64,000 bases of DNA from an uncultured Aquimarina sp. (GCF_947496855.1 NZ_CANMED010000004.1:434001-498000); one strand, 5' to 3'; counted from the stretch's first letter, positions 18,201 to 27,529 are shown. Notes: generated from the letters alone by a model not told the origin. Numbers and translations are program-made.

Positions 18201-21200
18201 AGCTTACCAAAAAAACAAGCTAATCTTTAATGACATTATTGAAATCATTGATGGTCAATACAACATTCCAATACGCTTACAGCAGAAAAAAGATCAAATT
18301 GATATACAAGTCTCATTTATAAAATATAACTGTATATGGACAGATCAGCTCGCATATTACTTCCCTAGGGAGATACAAAATACTGATTTAGCGATAGAAT
18401 TAGAAACCTTTAGAAACAAATTAGAGCCTGGCACTAATGAAACTTGGAAGCTTAAGGTTCTGAACAGCAGTAGCGACCCAGCTTCAGCAGAAGTATTGGT
18501 CTCTATGTACGATATGTCACTAGATACTTTTATTGGACACCAATGGAGAAGTGATATAAAAATACACAAACAAGAATCCTACTATTATAATAAGCTCCCA
18601 AGGATAGATACTGGAATTTCGTTTCAGAATATTTCCATCTGGATAAAAAATCTTCAGGTTAAGTATTATCGTCCTAGCAATTTTACATATAATGCGATCA
18701 ATACCTTTGGATTCCATTTTTCTAATCCAGATAGAGGTCATAGAAATTACCTAAGAACTCTTAGCTATCATCCTAGACCATCAAAACCTAAAGCTGGCAA
18801 ACTATTAAGAGCTTCAGGAGGTACTATAACCGGAATCGTAACAGATGATTCTGGGCTTCCGTTACCAGGGGTAAATGTGGTTATCAAAGGAACTACTCAG
18901 GGAACTCAAACCGATTTTGATGGACTATTTACGATTGACGCTACTAAAAATGATCTTCTTATTTTTTCTTATATAGGATTTATTTCTTCAGAAATCAAGG
19001 TGCATAACAATCAAGCCTCGGTAGTAATGAGAGAAGATGTCTCTCATCTAGAAGAAGTTGTGATTACCGCTATGGGAATTAGACGAGAAAGACGATCTCT
19101 AGGCTATTCAGTTTCAACAATTACTTCAGAAGAGGTGAATAGCACCTATAGTGATATTCTACAAGGCAAAGTTGCCGGAGTGCAAGTAGTATCTGCAACA
19201 GGGACTCCCGGATCTTCCGCTACGATAAAAATAAGAGGAAACTCCTCTTTTAAAAATGATAACAACCTACTGGTTATCGTAGATGGAGTACCTTTTTTAA
19301 AAGGACAACAATCACTAAACACAATGGATTTGGCAGATATAAAGATGCTTAAAGGTTCTGCTGCGGAAGCCATCTACGGAAGCAGAGGAGTTAATGGTGT
19401 TATCATTATCACTACCAAAAAAGGGTTGAAAGAACTACAAAAAGTAGTTCCCAGAAAAAATTTAAAGGAAACTGCCTTTTTCTTTCCGCAATTACACACA
19501 GATAAAAAAGGAAACGTAAGTTTTAGTTTTAGTTCGCCAGAAGCATTGACTAGATGGAAGTTTCAAGCTTTTGCTTACGATAAAAAACTCAATACGAAGT
19601 TAATTCAAAGCGAGGTAGTTACTCAAAAAGAACTAAGTATTGTCCCTAACATTCCCCGTTTCTTACGAGAAGGCGATACCATTACTATATCTGCCAAAAT
19701 TGCTAACCTAGATATCAAGAAAATGAAAGGTTTGGTATCTTTAAATTTAACTGATGAGATTTCTCAAAAAGATTTAAAAGCACTATTTATAGACAATAAT
19801 CACGTGCAAAATTTTGCCATAGATGCCAGAGGAAACACGGTTACAAGTTGGAAATTATACATTCCTCAATCTGTACAGGCCATTAGATATAAAATTGTAG
19901 CAAAAGCTGGTACATTTAGTGATGGCGAAGAGAGTATCATTCCCGTGTTGACCAACAGAATGTTAGTGACTGAAAGTATTCCTATGTGGGTGCGCCCTGG
20001 AGAACAAAAATCCTTTGGTTTCTCTAAAATGAACAATCAACCTTCTGCAACCAGAAAAAACCATCAGATCACACTAGAATATACGACTAATCCTGCTTGG
20101 TTTGCTATTAAATCCATTCCGTACCTGATGGAATATCCATACGAATGCGCGGAGCAGACCTTTGCCAGATATTACAGTAATGAAATTGCAAGTCATATCC
20201 TGAATAGCAATCCAAAAATTAAAGCGGTTTTTGATAGCTGGAAAAAAAATGGACAATTGGTATCTGATCTAGAAAAGAATCAAGAGTTAAAAAATATATT
20301 AATACAGGAAACACCTTGGCTTAGAAATTCTCAAAACGAAAAAGAACAACAAACCAGACTTGCAGAGTTGTTTGATTTAGTAAAAATTACTACAAAACAA
20401 GAAGCTATTTTAGAAAAACTACAAGGATTACAAGATGCCTCTGGTGGATTTCCTTGGTTTAGTGGCGGTAATGTTAACCCATATATCACCAGACATATTG
20501 TATCTGGATTAGGACATCTCAAAAAATTACAAGTTGATACAGAAAACATGTATACCGCTAATACAATTGCTAAAAAAGCAATCGCCTATCTGGACAAAAA
20601 ATACCTAGAAAATTATAAGCGTGCGCTATTATTTGATAGTACCTACTCTTTTTCTAAAAGCGATCTACATTACTTCTATGCCCGAAGTTTTTGGAAAGAA
20701 AAGTATCCAACGAGTAAAAAAATAGATAGTATTTATAAAAGACACATTCCTAAAGAACAAAAAAAGTGGATGCAGAAAGGTTTGTTTGATAAAACCATCT
20801 TAGCATTAATTCTGCAGCGAAACGGAGATCAACAAATTGCCAAAAACATTATCAAAACCTTAGAAGAAAATGCAGTGATGTCTAAGGAAAACGGAATGTA
20901 TTGGAAAGAAAATAAATCTGGCTTGTATTGGCATCAATCCCCTATAGAATTACAGGCATTAATTACCGAAGCCTTTTCTGAAATTACTGGAGATACTGAA
21001 ACGATCAATGAGCTAAAAACCTGGTTATTGAGAAACAAACAATTACAGAGTTGGAGTACTACCAAAGCTACTACAGAAGCGATTTATGCGCTATTATTAC
21101 ACGGTAGTGATTGGTTATCTGTAGAAGAAGGTGCCGATATTTCTTTTGGGAGAAAATTGAATCCTGAAGAACTATTACCGATGAATTCTACAGAAGCCGG

Positions 21201-21774
21201 AACCGGATATATAAAAAAACAGTGGAACACGAAGGAGATTACTGATACAATGAATTATGTAACCATACAGAACAAAAGTAGCGTACCCCAATATGGAGGA
21301 TATTACTGGCAGTATTTTGAAGATTTGGATAACATCACAGCTCCAACAGCACATCAAATCATGATCAAAAAAGAACTTTTTCTTAAACAAAATGATGATG
21401 AAGGAACTGTGTTAAAAAGAATTACTGACCAAGAACAACTTAGCATAGGTAACCTCATCACAGTACGTGTGGAACTGAATGTAAAAAACAACTTTGAGTT
21501 TGTACATATGAAAGATATGCGTGCTTCTGGACTAGAGCCTATCAATGTCATCTCTCAATATAAATATAAGGATGGATTAGGATATTATGAAAGCACCAAA
21601 GATGCTTCTACTAACTTTTTCTTTGACTATTTACCAAAAGGAGTTTATATATTTGAATACGATCTACGTGTCAACAACAAAGGCGATTTCTCTAACGGCA
21701 TTACTAAGATCCAAAGCATGTATGCACCAGAGTTCAGCACTCATTCTAAAGGTGTGAGAGTAAAGGTGGAGTGA
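15214..21774 (+). CDS. Alpha-2-macroglobulin-family protein with inserted SusC-type plug
   Basis: A 2186-residue exported protein (signal peptide 1-20, ending NGQ). It has an N-terminal helical region, an MG2 domain near 575-670 (TDRSIYRPGQKVFFKG), further macroglobulin domains, the A2M bait/ANA segment near 1413-1480 (FFFPQLHTDKKGNVSFSF), and the thioester motif CAEQ (Cys1645-Gln1648) followed by the alpha-alpha barrel. Between about 1206 and 1405 sits a carboxypeptidase-like regulatory domain (GLPLPGVNVVIKGTTQGT) and a full TonB-receptor plug (IRGNSSF, VIVDGVPF, YGSRGVNGVIIITTKKG). Bacterial A2Ms trap or block attacking proteases in the envelope. The plug insertion suggests attachment to, or signalling with, an outer-membrane SusC/TonB system, which is inference. 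No frameshift is visible. Confidence 0.9.
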   Translation: MKKQYYILSFLIFLSFTINGQYKYDKLWAKVENLEIEGKTRSASKQIDQISGLAKRENNQSQIIKSFLYKAKYTLLLEEDASIHVYQMLLSEVKNTSFPTKNILESILAKSLEGYLDSNAYKIRKRTTTIDTIISTDYRTWDVKTLNKQIHTHFQNSLKQSTELVKIRDTVFSEILKFGDNDQKYRNTLYDILANRAISFYSTQNYYYSKKDNFSIHKEHYSTPSIFISTMIDNDIEYSSTQNALELYQSIEKIHLTREDSLSVVYTAIDRLEFLNSKNYPADPLYFDALKSLQSQFTGASRLPILLYLARYFKNHMNLTSYPDYNEKAIEICNRILETAPNSITGIEALKLKELITNPSLHITTEKFILPNKKSRALIEYKDVDSIHVSFYQVPFTYQSIKDSYYDIDSLITDFTKNRVPAKKAAYALPKNKYHLKRSTEIILPKLTPGKYVIIVRKDPQASFENDIYGINYIQSTPLALISSSSDQKNSYQVVNRHSGSPIKKALILLQDTRIESPFFRKLTTDKKGNININLQKKSHQLNTLVSKDSDSLFLETSINQRYIPYNYRNKDSEDFEAKAKIFTDRSIYRPGQKVFFKGVLTQRRKKISSPVSGEYVIVTLYDANEDEIKELRLKTNEFGSVHGEFTLPTNRLNGEFTIEIDEDYEEDSDFWENMYDFEIAEHGIKVEEYKRPRFEITFDKITKTYTLNDSIKVKGTAKAFLGSAISKVPVNYTITRETNYQLPFDQEEKVVTGNTSTNLKGDFTIGFIATTDSRATPVLRPVYRYRIDAEITDINGETRNETQYVRVGYHSLEATILMDQKLSSDKTDNKLYASIKNLNNHPIGYEGTVSIYKLKHPDRVLRKRPWSIPDVQQIPKDTFLKLFPNDAYTTEYDEQYDDTNAIRTYIVNTKEDDKISLGNIKDWKGGKYIVKFHTKDEFGYNITTERRFTLTNPEEKYLADKQIFNFKINDDQLNTKNILQIELRTATKSLFVNVKAYQKNKLIFNDIIEIIDGQYNIPIRLQQKKDQIDIQVSFIKYNCIWTDQLAYYFPREIQNTDLAIELETFRNKLEPGTNETWKLKVLNSSSDPASAEVLVSMYDMSLDTFIGHQWRSDIKIHKQESYYYNKLPRIDTGISFQNISIWIKNLQVKYYRPSNFTYNAINTFGFHFSNPDRGHRNYLRTLSYHPRPSKPKAGKLLRASGGTITGIVTDDSGLPLPGVNVVIKGTTQGTQTDFDGLFTIDATKNDLLIFSYIGFISSEIKVHNNQASVVMREDVSHLEEVVITAMGIRRERRSLGYSVSTITSEEVNSTYSDILQGKVAGVQVVSATGTPGSSATIKIRGNSSFKNDNNLLVIVDGVPFLKGQQSLNTMDLADIKMLKGSAAEAIYGSRGVNGVIIITTKKGLKELQKVVPRKNLKETAFFFPQLHTDKKGNVSFSFSSPEALTRWKFQAFAYDKKLNTKLIQSEVVTQKELSIVPNIPRFLREGDTITISAKIANLDIKKMKGLVSLNLTDEISQKDLKALFIDNNHVQNFAIDARGNTVTSWKLYIPQSVQAIRYKIVAKAGTFSDGEESIIPVLTNRMLVTESIPMWVRPGEQKSFGFSKMNNQPSATRKNHQITLEYTTNPAWFAIKSIPYLMEYPYECAEQTFARYYSNEIASHILNSNPKIKAVFDSWKKNGQLVSDLEKNQELKNILIQETPWLRNSQNEKEQQTRLAELFDLVKITTKQEAILEKLQGLQDASGGFPWFSGGNVNPYITRHIVSGLGHLKKLQVDTENMYTANTIAKKAIAYLDKKYLENYKRALLFDSTYSFSKSDLHYFYARSFWKEKYPTSKKIDSIYKRHIPKEQKKWMQKGLFDKTILALILQRNGDQQIAKNIIKTLEENAVMSKENGMYWKENKSGLYWHQSPIELQALITEAFSEITGDTETINELKTWLLRNKQLQSWSTTKATTEAIYALLLHGSDWLSVEEGADISFGRKLNPEELLPMNSTEAGTGYIKKQWNTKEITDTMNYVTIQNKSSVPQYGGYYWQYFEDLDNITAPTAHQIMIKKELFLKQNDDEGTVLKRITDQEQLSIGNLITVRVELNVKNNFEFVHMKDMRASGLEPINVISQYKYKDGLGYYESTKDASTNFFFDYLPKGVYIFEYDLRVNNKGDFSNGITKIQSMYAPEFSTHSKGVRVKVE

Positions 21775-22287
21775 TGCTGTAGTAGATTTTCTATTAAATC
21801 AAGTAGGATTATCGACCATCGGCACGCTGAGCAAGTAAAATAGTCCGCGGACTACTTCTATACCCACCAGGAATTGCTAAAGATAACCGATGATTGTACT
21901 CCGCGGATGGGTAGTATAGCTTTCCGGAATACTCAAAGCATACCGCTGATCGATGCATTATATATGATTATATATACTAGATTACAATGAGAACATTACA
22001 CGTTATTACGAATTGCCTAGAAAGAGGTTGGTATATAGAAAAGTGTATGACATCTATTTCACTATCTCCGATAATCAAACAACATCATTAAAAGATATAA
22101 GTAAGCGCTATGTGACCTATCAAAGGCATCCGCCTCCTCGATAACCTTCATTATTTTATTGTTCTGATATTTTCTCACTCACCAAAAAGAACACTTTACC
22201 TATCAAAAAGAGGTGTTCACTAATTCTACATTTCATAAAAGCTATTGATATCCTAGGTTTGAAGTATTAACTATAAAGAAGAATACT
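21775..22287. other. Gene-poor 513-base spacer with an eroded palindromic element
   Basis: No convincing coding region. It contains a perfect 14-base palindrome TAGTCCGCGGACTA (21841-21854) inside a longer imperfect inverted repeat, whose outer arms are ATCGACCATCGG (21811-21822) and CCGCTGATCGAT (21943-21954), 10 of 12 pairing, with a second CCGCGG near 21901. This looks like a degraded intergenic mobile palindrome. A TAnnTTTG box (TAGGTTTG, 22254-22261) lies 26 bases before the next gene but lacks a spaced TTG. A 34-codon frame at 21987-22091 has no supporting features. Confidence 0.5.
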
Positions 22288-22968
22288 ATGAATAATCAAT
22301 TTAGCTTAAACGTCAAAAGTCCTTGTACGGAGAATTTCAATAACTTTTCTCAAACTGAGAAAGGTGGATTTTGCAATGCTTGCACAAAAGAGGTAATCGA
22401 TTTCTCTACAATGAATTCTCAGGAAATCATACATTACTTTGAAACAAACACCACTAAAAATACATGCAGAAGGTTTAGCAGTAAGCAATTAACAACCTAT
22501 ACATATCCCGCTCCAAAAAGAAAAAATATTAGTTTTATTAGTGGAATTGCTTTTGGCTTTATTGCCTTATTTTCTATTACCAAAACACAGGCACAAAATA
22601 TAAAAAGTCAAATAAAAAATACGAATAAGAATCCTTCGAAATTTCAGAATATCGTTAATGAAAATAACATCACCGTAAAAGGCGTTGTATCCGAAAATGG
22701 CATTCCGTTGCCAGGCGCCAATGTAGTTTTAGAGGGAACTGCAATAGGAACATCTTCCGATTTTGATGGTAATTTTGAATTTCCTGAACAACTTAAAAAA
22801 GGGGATGTTTTAGTATTCAGTTACATAGGTTTTACGTCTAAAAAAATAGTAATTCAGGATAAAAATTCTGCTAACGATATCTCCTTACATGTAAACCTAA
22901 AAACATCTGGTTGTGTACTTATGGGTAAAGTAGCGGTAAAAAAAGTATATAGTTCAAAAAAGAATTAA
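22288..22968 (+). CDS. Zinc-ribbon/carboxypeptidase-like regulatory domain membrane protein
   Basis: A 226-residue protein of a type frequent in Bacteroidota. Residues 1-75 are cytosolic with cysteines at about 12, 29, 32 and 54 (CTENFNNFSQ, FCNACTKEVIDFS, NTCRRF). One membrane segment follows (ISFISGIAFGFIALFSI, about 81-97), then a carboxypeptidase-like regulatory beta-sandwich near 128-205 (GVVSENGIPLPGANVVLEGT). That domain closely resembles the one inside the upstream macroglobulin (residues ~1206-1280). It is followed 15 bases later by a transglutaminase-fold gene. Likely an envelope structural or partner protein; function unknown. Confidence 0.7.
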   Translation: MNNQFSLNVKSPCTENFNNFSQTEKGGFCNACTKEVIDFSTMNSQEIIHYFETNTTKNTCRRFSSKQLTTYTYPAPKRKNISFISGIAFGFIALFSITKTQAQNIKSQIKNTNKNPSKFQNIVNENNITVKGVVSENGIPLPGANVVLEGTAIGTSSDFDGNFEFPEQLKKGDVLVFSYIGFTSKKIVIQDKNSANDISLHVNLKTSGCVLMGKVAVKKVYSSKKN

Positions 22969-22983
22969 TCAATCAGCATCGTT

Positions 22984-23994
22984 ATGAGAGCCAGCTTTTA
23001 TATTTTTTTTATTACCGTTTTTACGAATTGCCTATATCCACAAATCTCTGATTTTGCATCCATAGATTTTATAAGAGCCGATAACATTGCCCAATTGAAT
23101 GAAGGAGCTTCTTTAGAAAACCTCCCTATTTTAGCATATCAACTAACAAATACATTGCCCAGCGATGCAGAAAAGTTTAGAGCAATCTACAAGTGGGTTT
23201 GCCAAAACATTAAAGGGGATAATACACAGTTTACTATAGTGAATAAGAAACGTAAAAAGCTTCAACATGATTCTATTTCATTTTTGAGATGGAATCACGA
23301 ATACAAGAAAACTGTTTTTAAAAAGTTACTGAAACGTAAAAAAACAATGTGTACTGGCTATGCCTATCTAATTAAAGAATTATGTTTTTTGGCAAATATC
23401 CAATGTGAGATTGTAGATGGATACGGAAGATCTGTAACGTCTAACATTAAAGAGTTGGAAATGGCCAATCATTCCTGGAATGCTGTACAGTTAAATGATA
23501 AATGGTATTTATGCGATGCTACTTGGGCGAGCGGTTACTTAAACGAATATAATACTTTTGTAACTGCCTATAATGATGGATACTTCTTGACAGACCCAGT
23601 TTTATTCGGAAAAAACCACTTCCCTTTAGAACAAAAGTGGTTGCTTAATGATAATGTAACGTCTACTGATTTTATAAAAGCGCCATTAGTATATGCAGAA
23701 ACTTTTGAAAACAGCATCATTCCTATGTCTCCACAACTCATGAATATATCCATCAAAAAAGATGATGAAATTACGTTTAGTTTCAAATCATCTAAAAACA
23801 TTTTGGATAAGAATATTGCGTTGGTACATTATATTGGTATCGAAGAAAAAATATTCAAAATTTACAATACTCAAAACACAGACAATATCATATCCTTTAC
23901 ACACTCTTTTAAAAACAAAGGAGTTTATGACACTCATCTAAAAATTAATGGCGATATCGTGGCTACTTATACGATTACAGTTACTAAAGGTTAG
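22984..23994 (+). CDS. Secreted transglutaminase-fold protein
   Basis: A 336-residue exported protein (signal peptide ending near YPQ, residue 20). The transglutaminase/protease-like triad is visible: Cys123 (KTMCTGYA), His163 (NHSWNAV) and Asp178 (LCDATWASG). The last 110 residues are beta-rich. Such proteins process or cross-link envelope proteins or peptides. It is probably co-transcribed with the preceding membrane protein. Proximity to a thioester A2M is suggestive of an envelope-protection locus, but that is inference. Confidence 0.8.
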   Translation: MRASFYIFFITVFTNCLYPQISDFASIDFIRADNIAQLNEGASLENLPILAYQLTNTLPSDAEKFRAIYKWVCQNIKGDNTQFTIVNKKRKKLQHDSISFLRWNHEYKKTVFKKLLKRKKTMCTGYAYLIKELCFLANIQCEIVDGYGRSVTSNIKELEMANHSWNAVQLNDKWYLCDATWASGYLNEYNTFVTAYNDGYFLTDPVLFGKNHFPLEQKWLLNDNVTSTDFIKAPLVYAETFENSIIPMSPQLMNISIKKDDEITFSFKSSKNILDKNIALVHYIGIEEKIFKIYNTQNTDNIISFTHSFKNKGVYDTHLKINGDIVATYTITVTKG

Positions 23995-24081
23995 GTATAA
24001 GTTACATAGCTAGGTCGTAGCAAGCTGATATTAGTTCCTGGATCATCCAAAAGAATTCATTGATTTTTTGTAACTAGTACT

Positions 24082-24732
24082 ATGCAACTGGTAAAAAAGA
24101 CACTAAAATACTTAGGAGTAGCACTCCTAATTCCGATCACATATTTAATTGTTGCCTTAGTTTGTTCTTATATTCCCGTAACTCCAAAAACGAATAGCGA
24201 GGAACAGAATAAAAGTATTTATTTAGCCACCAATGGAGTCCATTTAGACATTGTAATTCCAAAAAATAACATTGACAGCTTATTACTTCGTGGAATAAAA
24301 AGAGAACCATCGGACTACTACTTCTCTTTTGGTTGGGGAGATGAGAATTTTTACATTAACACACCCACTTGGGGAGATTTAACTTTTAAAAATGCTTTAA
24401 AAGCTATGTTTTTAAAAAGTTCTACTCTAATGCACGTAACACGTTATAAATCTATACACTCTGACTGGGTTCAAATAAAAATAAGCAAAACTGAATTAGA
24501 TAAACTGAATTCTTATCTACGAAGTACTTTTAAAACTCATGAAAATGGAATGAAAGTTATTTTAGAGAATCAAGGTTATTCTTCAATAGATGACTTTTAC
24601 AGAGCAAAAGGAAGTTATTCATGTTTTAAAACCTGTAATAGTTGGGTAAACCTAGGATTTAAGGAAAGTGGATTAAAATCTTGTCTTTGGACTCCTTTTG
24701 ATTTTGGATTATTAAGGATTCATAAAAACTAA
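24082..24732 (+). CDS. TIGR02117/DUF2459 family membrane-anchored protein
   Basis: A 216-residue protein with one N-terminal membrane helix (about 8-32). It carries the family's NGVHLDIVIP segment (His54), a FGWGDENFYINTPTWGD stretch, and CFKTCNSWVN (Cys185), which together match the DUF2459/TIGR02117 family, distant relatives of NlpC/P60-type cysteine peptidases. Function in Bacteroidota is unknown; envelope location is likely. It is followed 18 bases later by a small membrane protein. Confidence 0.75.
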   Translation: MQLVKKTLKYLGVALLIPITYLIVALVCSYIPVTPKTNSEEQNKSIYLATNGVHLDIVIPKNNIDSLLLRGIKREPSDYYFSFGWGDENFYINTPTWGDLTFKNALKAMFLKSSTLMHVTRYKSIHSDWVQIKISKTELDKLNSYLRSTFKTHENGMKVILENQGYSSIDDFYRAKGSYSCFKTCNSWVNLGFKESGLKSCLWTPFDFGLLRIHKN

Positions 24733-24750
24733 ACAACACCGTTTTGAAGT

Positions 24751-25182
24751 ATGACTCACAGAATTCAGCAATTAATTGACACCTTCAGAAAAAAACCAAG
24801 ACAACTTTTCTTTATCGATGGATTGGGGGCATTGCTCACCATATTTTTTCTGACTATCGTATTAACCACATTTCAGGAATATATTGGAATGCCTAAAAAG
24901 ACACTCTATTTTTTATCCGTAATAGCAGTTATTTATGGAATATATTCAATTTCTTGCTATTTTCTTAATCCCAGAAATTGGCAACCTTTTTTGAAGATCA
25001 TAGCTTTTGCAAATCTAGCCTATTGTTTTATCACCATTGTATTCATCTATTACTACTTCCAAAATATGACTGTTTTAGGGCTTCTTTACTTTTTCTTGGA
25101 ACTCCTAGTTATTTTTGGATTGGTAGCTATAGAATTAATGGTTATTTTCAATCAGAAGAACAAACAATCTATAAAATCATAG
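24751..25182 (+). CDS. Small four-helix membrane protein, unknown
   Basis: A 143-residue integral membrane protein with four hydrophobic segments (about 25-42, 52-71, 82-101, 108-131) after a basic N-terminus. No recognised motif. Probably co-transcribed with the DUF2459 gene just upstream. Confidence 0.65.
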   Translation: MTHRIQQLIDTFRKKPRQLFFIDGLGALLTIFFLTIVLTTFQEYIGMPKKTLYFLSVIAVIYGIYSISCYFLNPRNWQPFLKIIAFANLAYCFITIVFIYYYFQNMTVLGLLYFFLELLVIFGLVAIELMVIFNQKNKQSIKS

Positions 25183-25339
25183 TAGCTTAGCCCAAGTTGA
25201 AAGATTATTACCTATTCTAAAAAGACACTAAATTCTTATAAGTTTTAAAGAATAAAAATTAACGAAAAAGAATCGATTGGCTCAGATATAATTTATTTTT
25301 TAAAATTGACATATTGAACCTTAATAATAATTGGAATAA

Positions 25340-26773
25340 ATGAAATTATTAAAACGAATTTTTAAGATCATCTTCATACTCATTGGTATACTACTAATAA
25401 CAATTCTTATTATACTGGGAGTTGATATACAAAAAACAAGCTACCTGAAAGTTGAAAAGAATGAGTTTGCAAATAACAACTCATACCTCATTAAGAATAT
25501 TAACATTATCCCGATGACGCAAGACACTATTTTAACAAACAAAATGATATATGTCAAGGAAGGTATTATTCAATCTATTGAAAACAGTACTAAAGTTCAA
25601 GGCATTGAAATTATTGACGGAGGGAATGGATATGTTATGCCGGGACTTATAGATATGCATGTCCACATATGGGATCGATATGAACTTGGTTTGTATCTAT
25701 CCAATGGTGTTACAGCGGTTCGTAATTTATGGGGGATGCCAATGCATTTAAGAATTAAAGAAGCTGTAAACAATGACGAGATTATTTCACCAATATTTTT
25801 CACAACCGGGCCTAAACTCACAGGTCCAGAATTTATTGGAGATGATAATTTACAATTAACAAGTCCCAATGAAGCTAAGGAGAAAGTAATTTCATATAAG
25901 GAGAGAGGATACGATTTTATAAAAACCTTTTATGGCATGACAGAAGATATATTCGATGCCGTTATTGAACAAGCAATAATCTCTGATATAGATATTGTTG
26001 CACATCCTTCACAAAAAGTACCTTACTCCTATCATTTTAATCCTCAAATAAAATCTATAGAACATGCTGAAGACATTATTCAGCAACCTTTAAACTATAA
26101 ATTAGATACATTAAAATTAAAAGAAGTGATTAATGATTTCTCGAAATCAAAACACAGTTCTTTTAGCCCAACTTTAACGGTTTACAATAACATTTACCAA
26201 ATGCTTATTGATGATAAAATTTTAATGTCAGAGCAACTACAATTCATGAATCCGCTTATTAAAAAAGTAGATAGTAAAGCACAGTTTGAAAGGTGGTATA
26301 CTGCTAAGCTAAAAGATTCTTCTACTGTCAAGACTATTAAAAATCAGCATGATTTTCATTTGAAAATTATCAAAAAACTCCATGAAGCAGGTACCACATT
26401 TATCTGTGGAACGGATGCTGGAATAGGTATAACTATACCTGGGTTTTCAATTCATCAAGAACTTGCATTCTATAAAGAAGCTGGGCTTTCCAATTATGAG
26501 GTATTAAAAACAGCCACTGTAAATGCTTCAAAAACTCATTCGATTATGAACAATATGGGTACTATTGAAGTTGGCAAAATTGCAAACCTAATATTAATGG
26601 ATAATAATCCTTTATTAGACTTATCTACATTGCAAAACCCATCAACTGTATTTATAAAGGGAAGAAAATTAAATAAAGAGACTCTTGATTACTTTGAAAA
26701 AAAAGCAATGAATCGTAAGAATTTAATAGCCTCCGCTGTTAGATATCTAGAAAATTTGATAATTGAAAAATGA
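25340..26773 (+). CDS. Membrane-anchored amidohydrolase
   Basis: A 477-residue metal-dependent hydrolase with one N-terminal membrane helix (about 8-30). Metal-binding HVH (His107, His109 in LIDMHVHIW), a candidate bridging Lys near 197 (FIKTFYG), His residues in VAHPSQK and SIEHAED, and catalytic Asp in GTDAGIG match the amidohydrolase superfamily (imidazolonepropionase/prolidase-like branch). The periplasmic orientation suggests hydrolysis of an external cyclic amide or peptide. The substrate cannot be read. The next gene (PhyH type) is 30 bases downstream, so an operon is likely. Confidence 0.8.
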   Translation: MKLLKRIFKIIFILIGILLITILIILGVDIQKTSYLKVEKNEFANNNSYLIKNINIIPMTQDTILTNKMIYVKEGIIQSIENSTKVQGIEIIDGGNGYVMPGLIDMHVHIWDRYELGLYLSNGVTAVRNLWGMPMHLRIKEAVNNDEIISPIFFTTGPKLTGPEFIGDDNLQLTSPNEAKEKVISYKERGYDFIKTFYGMTEDIFDAVIEQAIISDIDIVAHPSQKVPYSYHFNPQIKSIEHAEDIIQQPLNYKLDTLKLKEVINDFSKSKHSSFSPTLTVYNNIYQMLIDDKILMSEQLQFMNPLIKKVDSKAQFERWYTAKLKDSSTVKTIKNQHDFHLKIIKKLHEAGTTFICGTDAGIGITIPGFSIHQELAFYKEAGLSNYEVLKTATVNASKTHSIMNNMGTIEVGKIANLILMDNNPLLDLSTLQNPSTVFIKGRKLNKETLDYFEKKAMNRKNLIASAVRYLENLIIEK

Positions 26774-26803
26774 ATTATTGCTAACAATATTATCTTCTTA
26801 ACA

Positions 26804-27529
26804 ATGTCAATAGTACTAAACCACAAATTAGAGCTTCAAAAACAAGGTTTCACAACCCTTCCAAATATCTATTCAAGTAAAGAAATAGATGAATTGATTG
26901 AGGTGTTGGAATTCTTGAACATTGAGAATACTAATTTCAGAAAAACGAAAGACCTATTTGCAATTAGACGGTTCTTAAAAGAAGTTCCTGAGATTAAAGA
27001 TCTGCTTTTTAATAATACCCTTAAGCATTTAATTCACGAATACTTCGGAAAAGATTATTTCCTAGTTAAGTCGATATACTTTGATAAACCACCCGCTTCT
27101 AATTGGTTTGTATCCTACCATCAGGATTTGTCAATTTCAGTAAACAAAAAAGTAATAATACCGGGATATACTAATTGGACAGTAAAGCAAAATCAATTTG
27201 GAGTACAACCTCCTTTAGAAGTTTTAGAAAACATCTATACTATACGAATACATCTGGATGAAACTAATGAGCATAATGGAGCTTTAAAAGTAATCCCTGA
27301 ATCTCACCTCAAAGGAATCTATAGACCAGAAACCATTGACTGGAATATAGAAAAAGAAATAGTTTGCAACGTACCAACAGGAGACGTTATGCTTATGCAA
27401 CCTCTATTATTGCATAGTTCCAGTCGTACAACAAATGATCAAAGAAGAAGAGTTATCCATTTAGAGTTCAGCAACAAGGAACTGATAAAAGATTTGGAGT
27501 GGGCAGAAAAAGCTGATTTTAAATCATAA
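26804..27529 (+). CDS. Phytanoyl-CoA dioxygenase (PhyH)-family oxygenase
   Basis: A 241-residue cytosolic Fe(II)/2-oxoglutarate-type oxygenase. The facial triad is His106-x-Asp108 (YHQDLS) and His204 (LLLHSSS), with an Arg cluster at 214-216 that could bind the co-substrate. PhyH enzymes hydroxylate diverse small molecules. It closes the amidohydrolase operon and faces the fasciclin gene, with a shared hairpin between them. Confidence 0.8.
   Translation: MSIVLNHKLELQKQGFTTLPNIYSSKEIDELIEVLEFLNIENTNFRKTKDLFAIRRFLKEVPEIKDLLFNNTLKHLIHEYFGKDYFLVKSIYFDKPPASNWFVSYHQDLSISVNKKVIIPGYTNWTVKQNQFGVQPPLEVLENIYTIRIHLDETNEHNGALKVIPESHLKGIYRPETIDWNIEKEIVCNVPTGDVMLMQPLLLHSSSRTTNDQRRRVIHLEFSNKELIKDLEWAEKADFKS

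Noticed and set aside
21987..22091. 34-residue plus-strand frame near the eroded palindrome
   Set aside because: No supporting motif or conservation evidence; the reading frame is short and lies in a spacer.
26775..26810. Possible further attC box (GCTAACAATATT) before the PhyH gene
   Set aside because: There is no inverted partner or hairpin nearby, and the short AT-rich match is easily due to chance.
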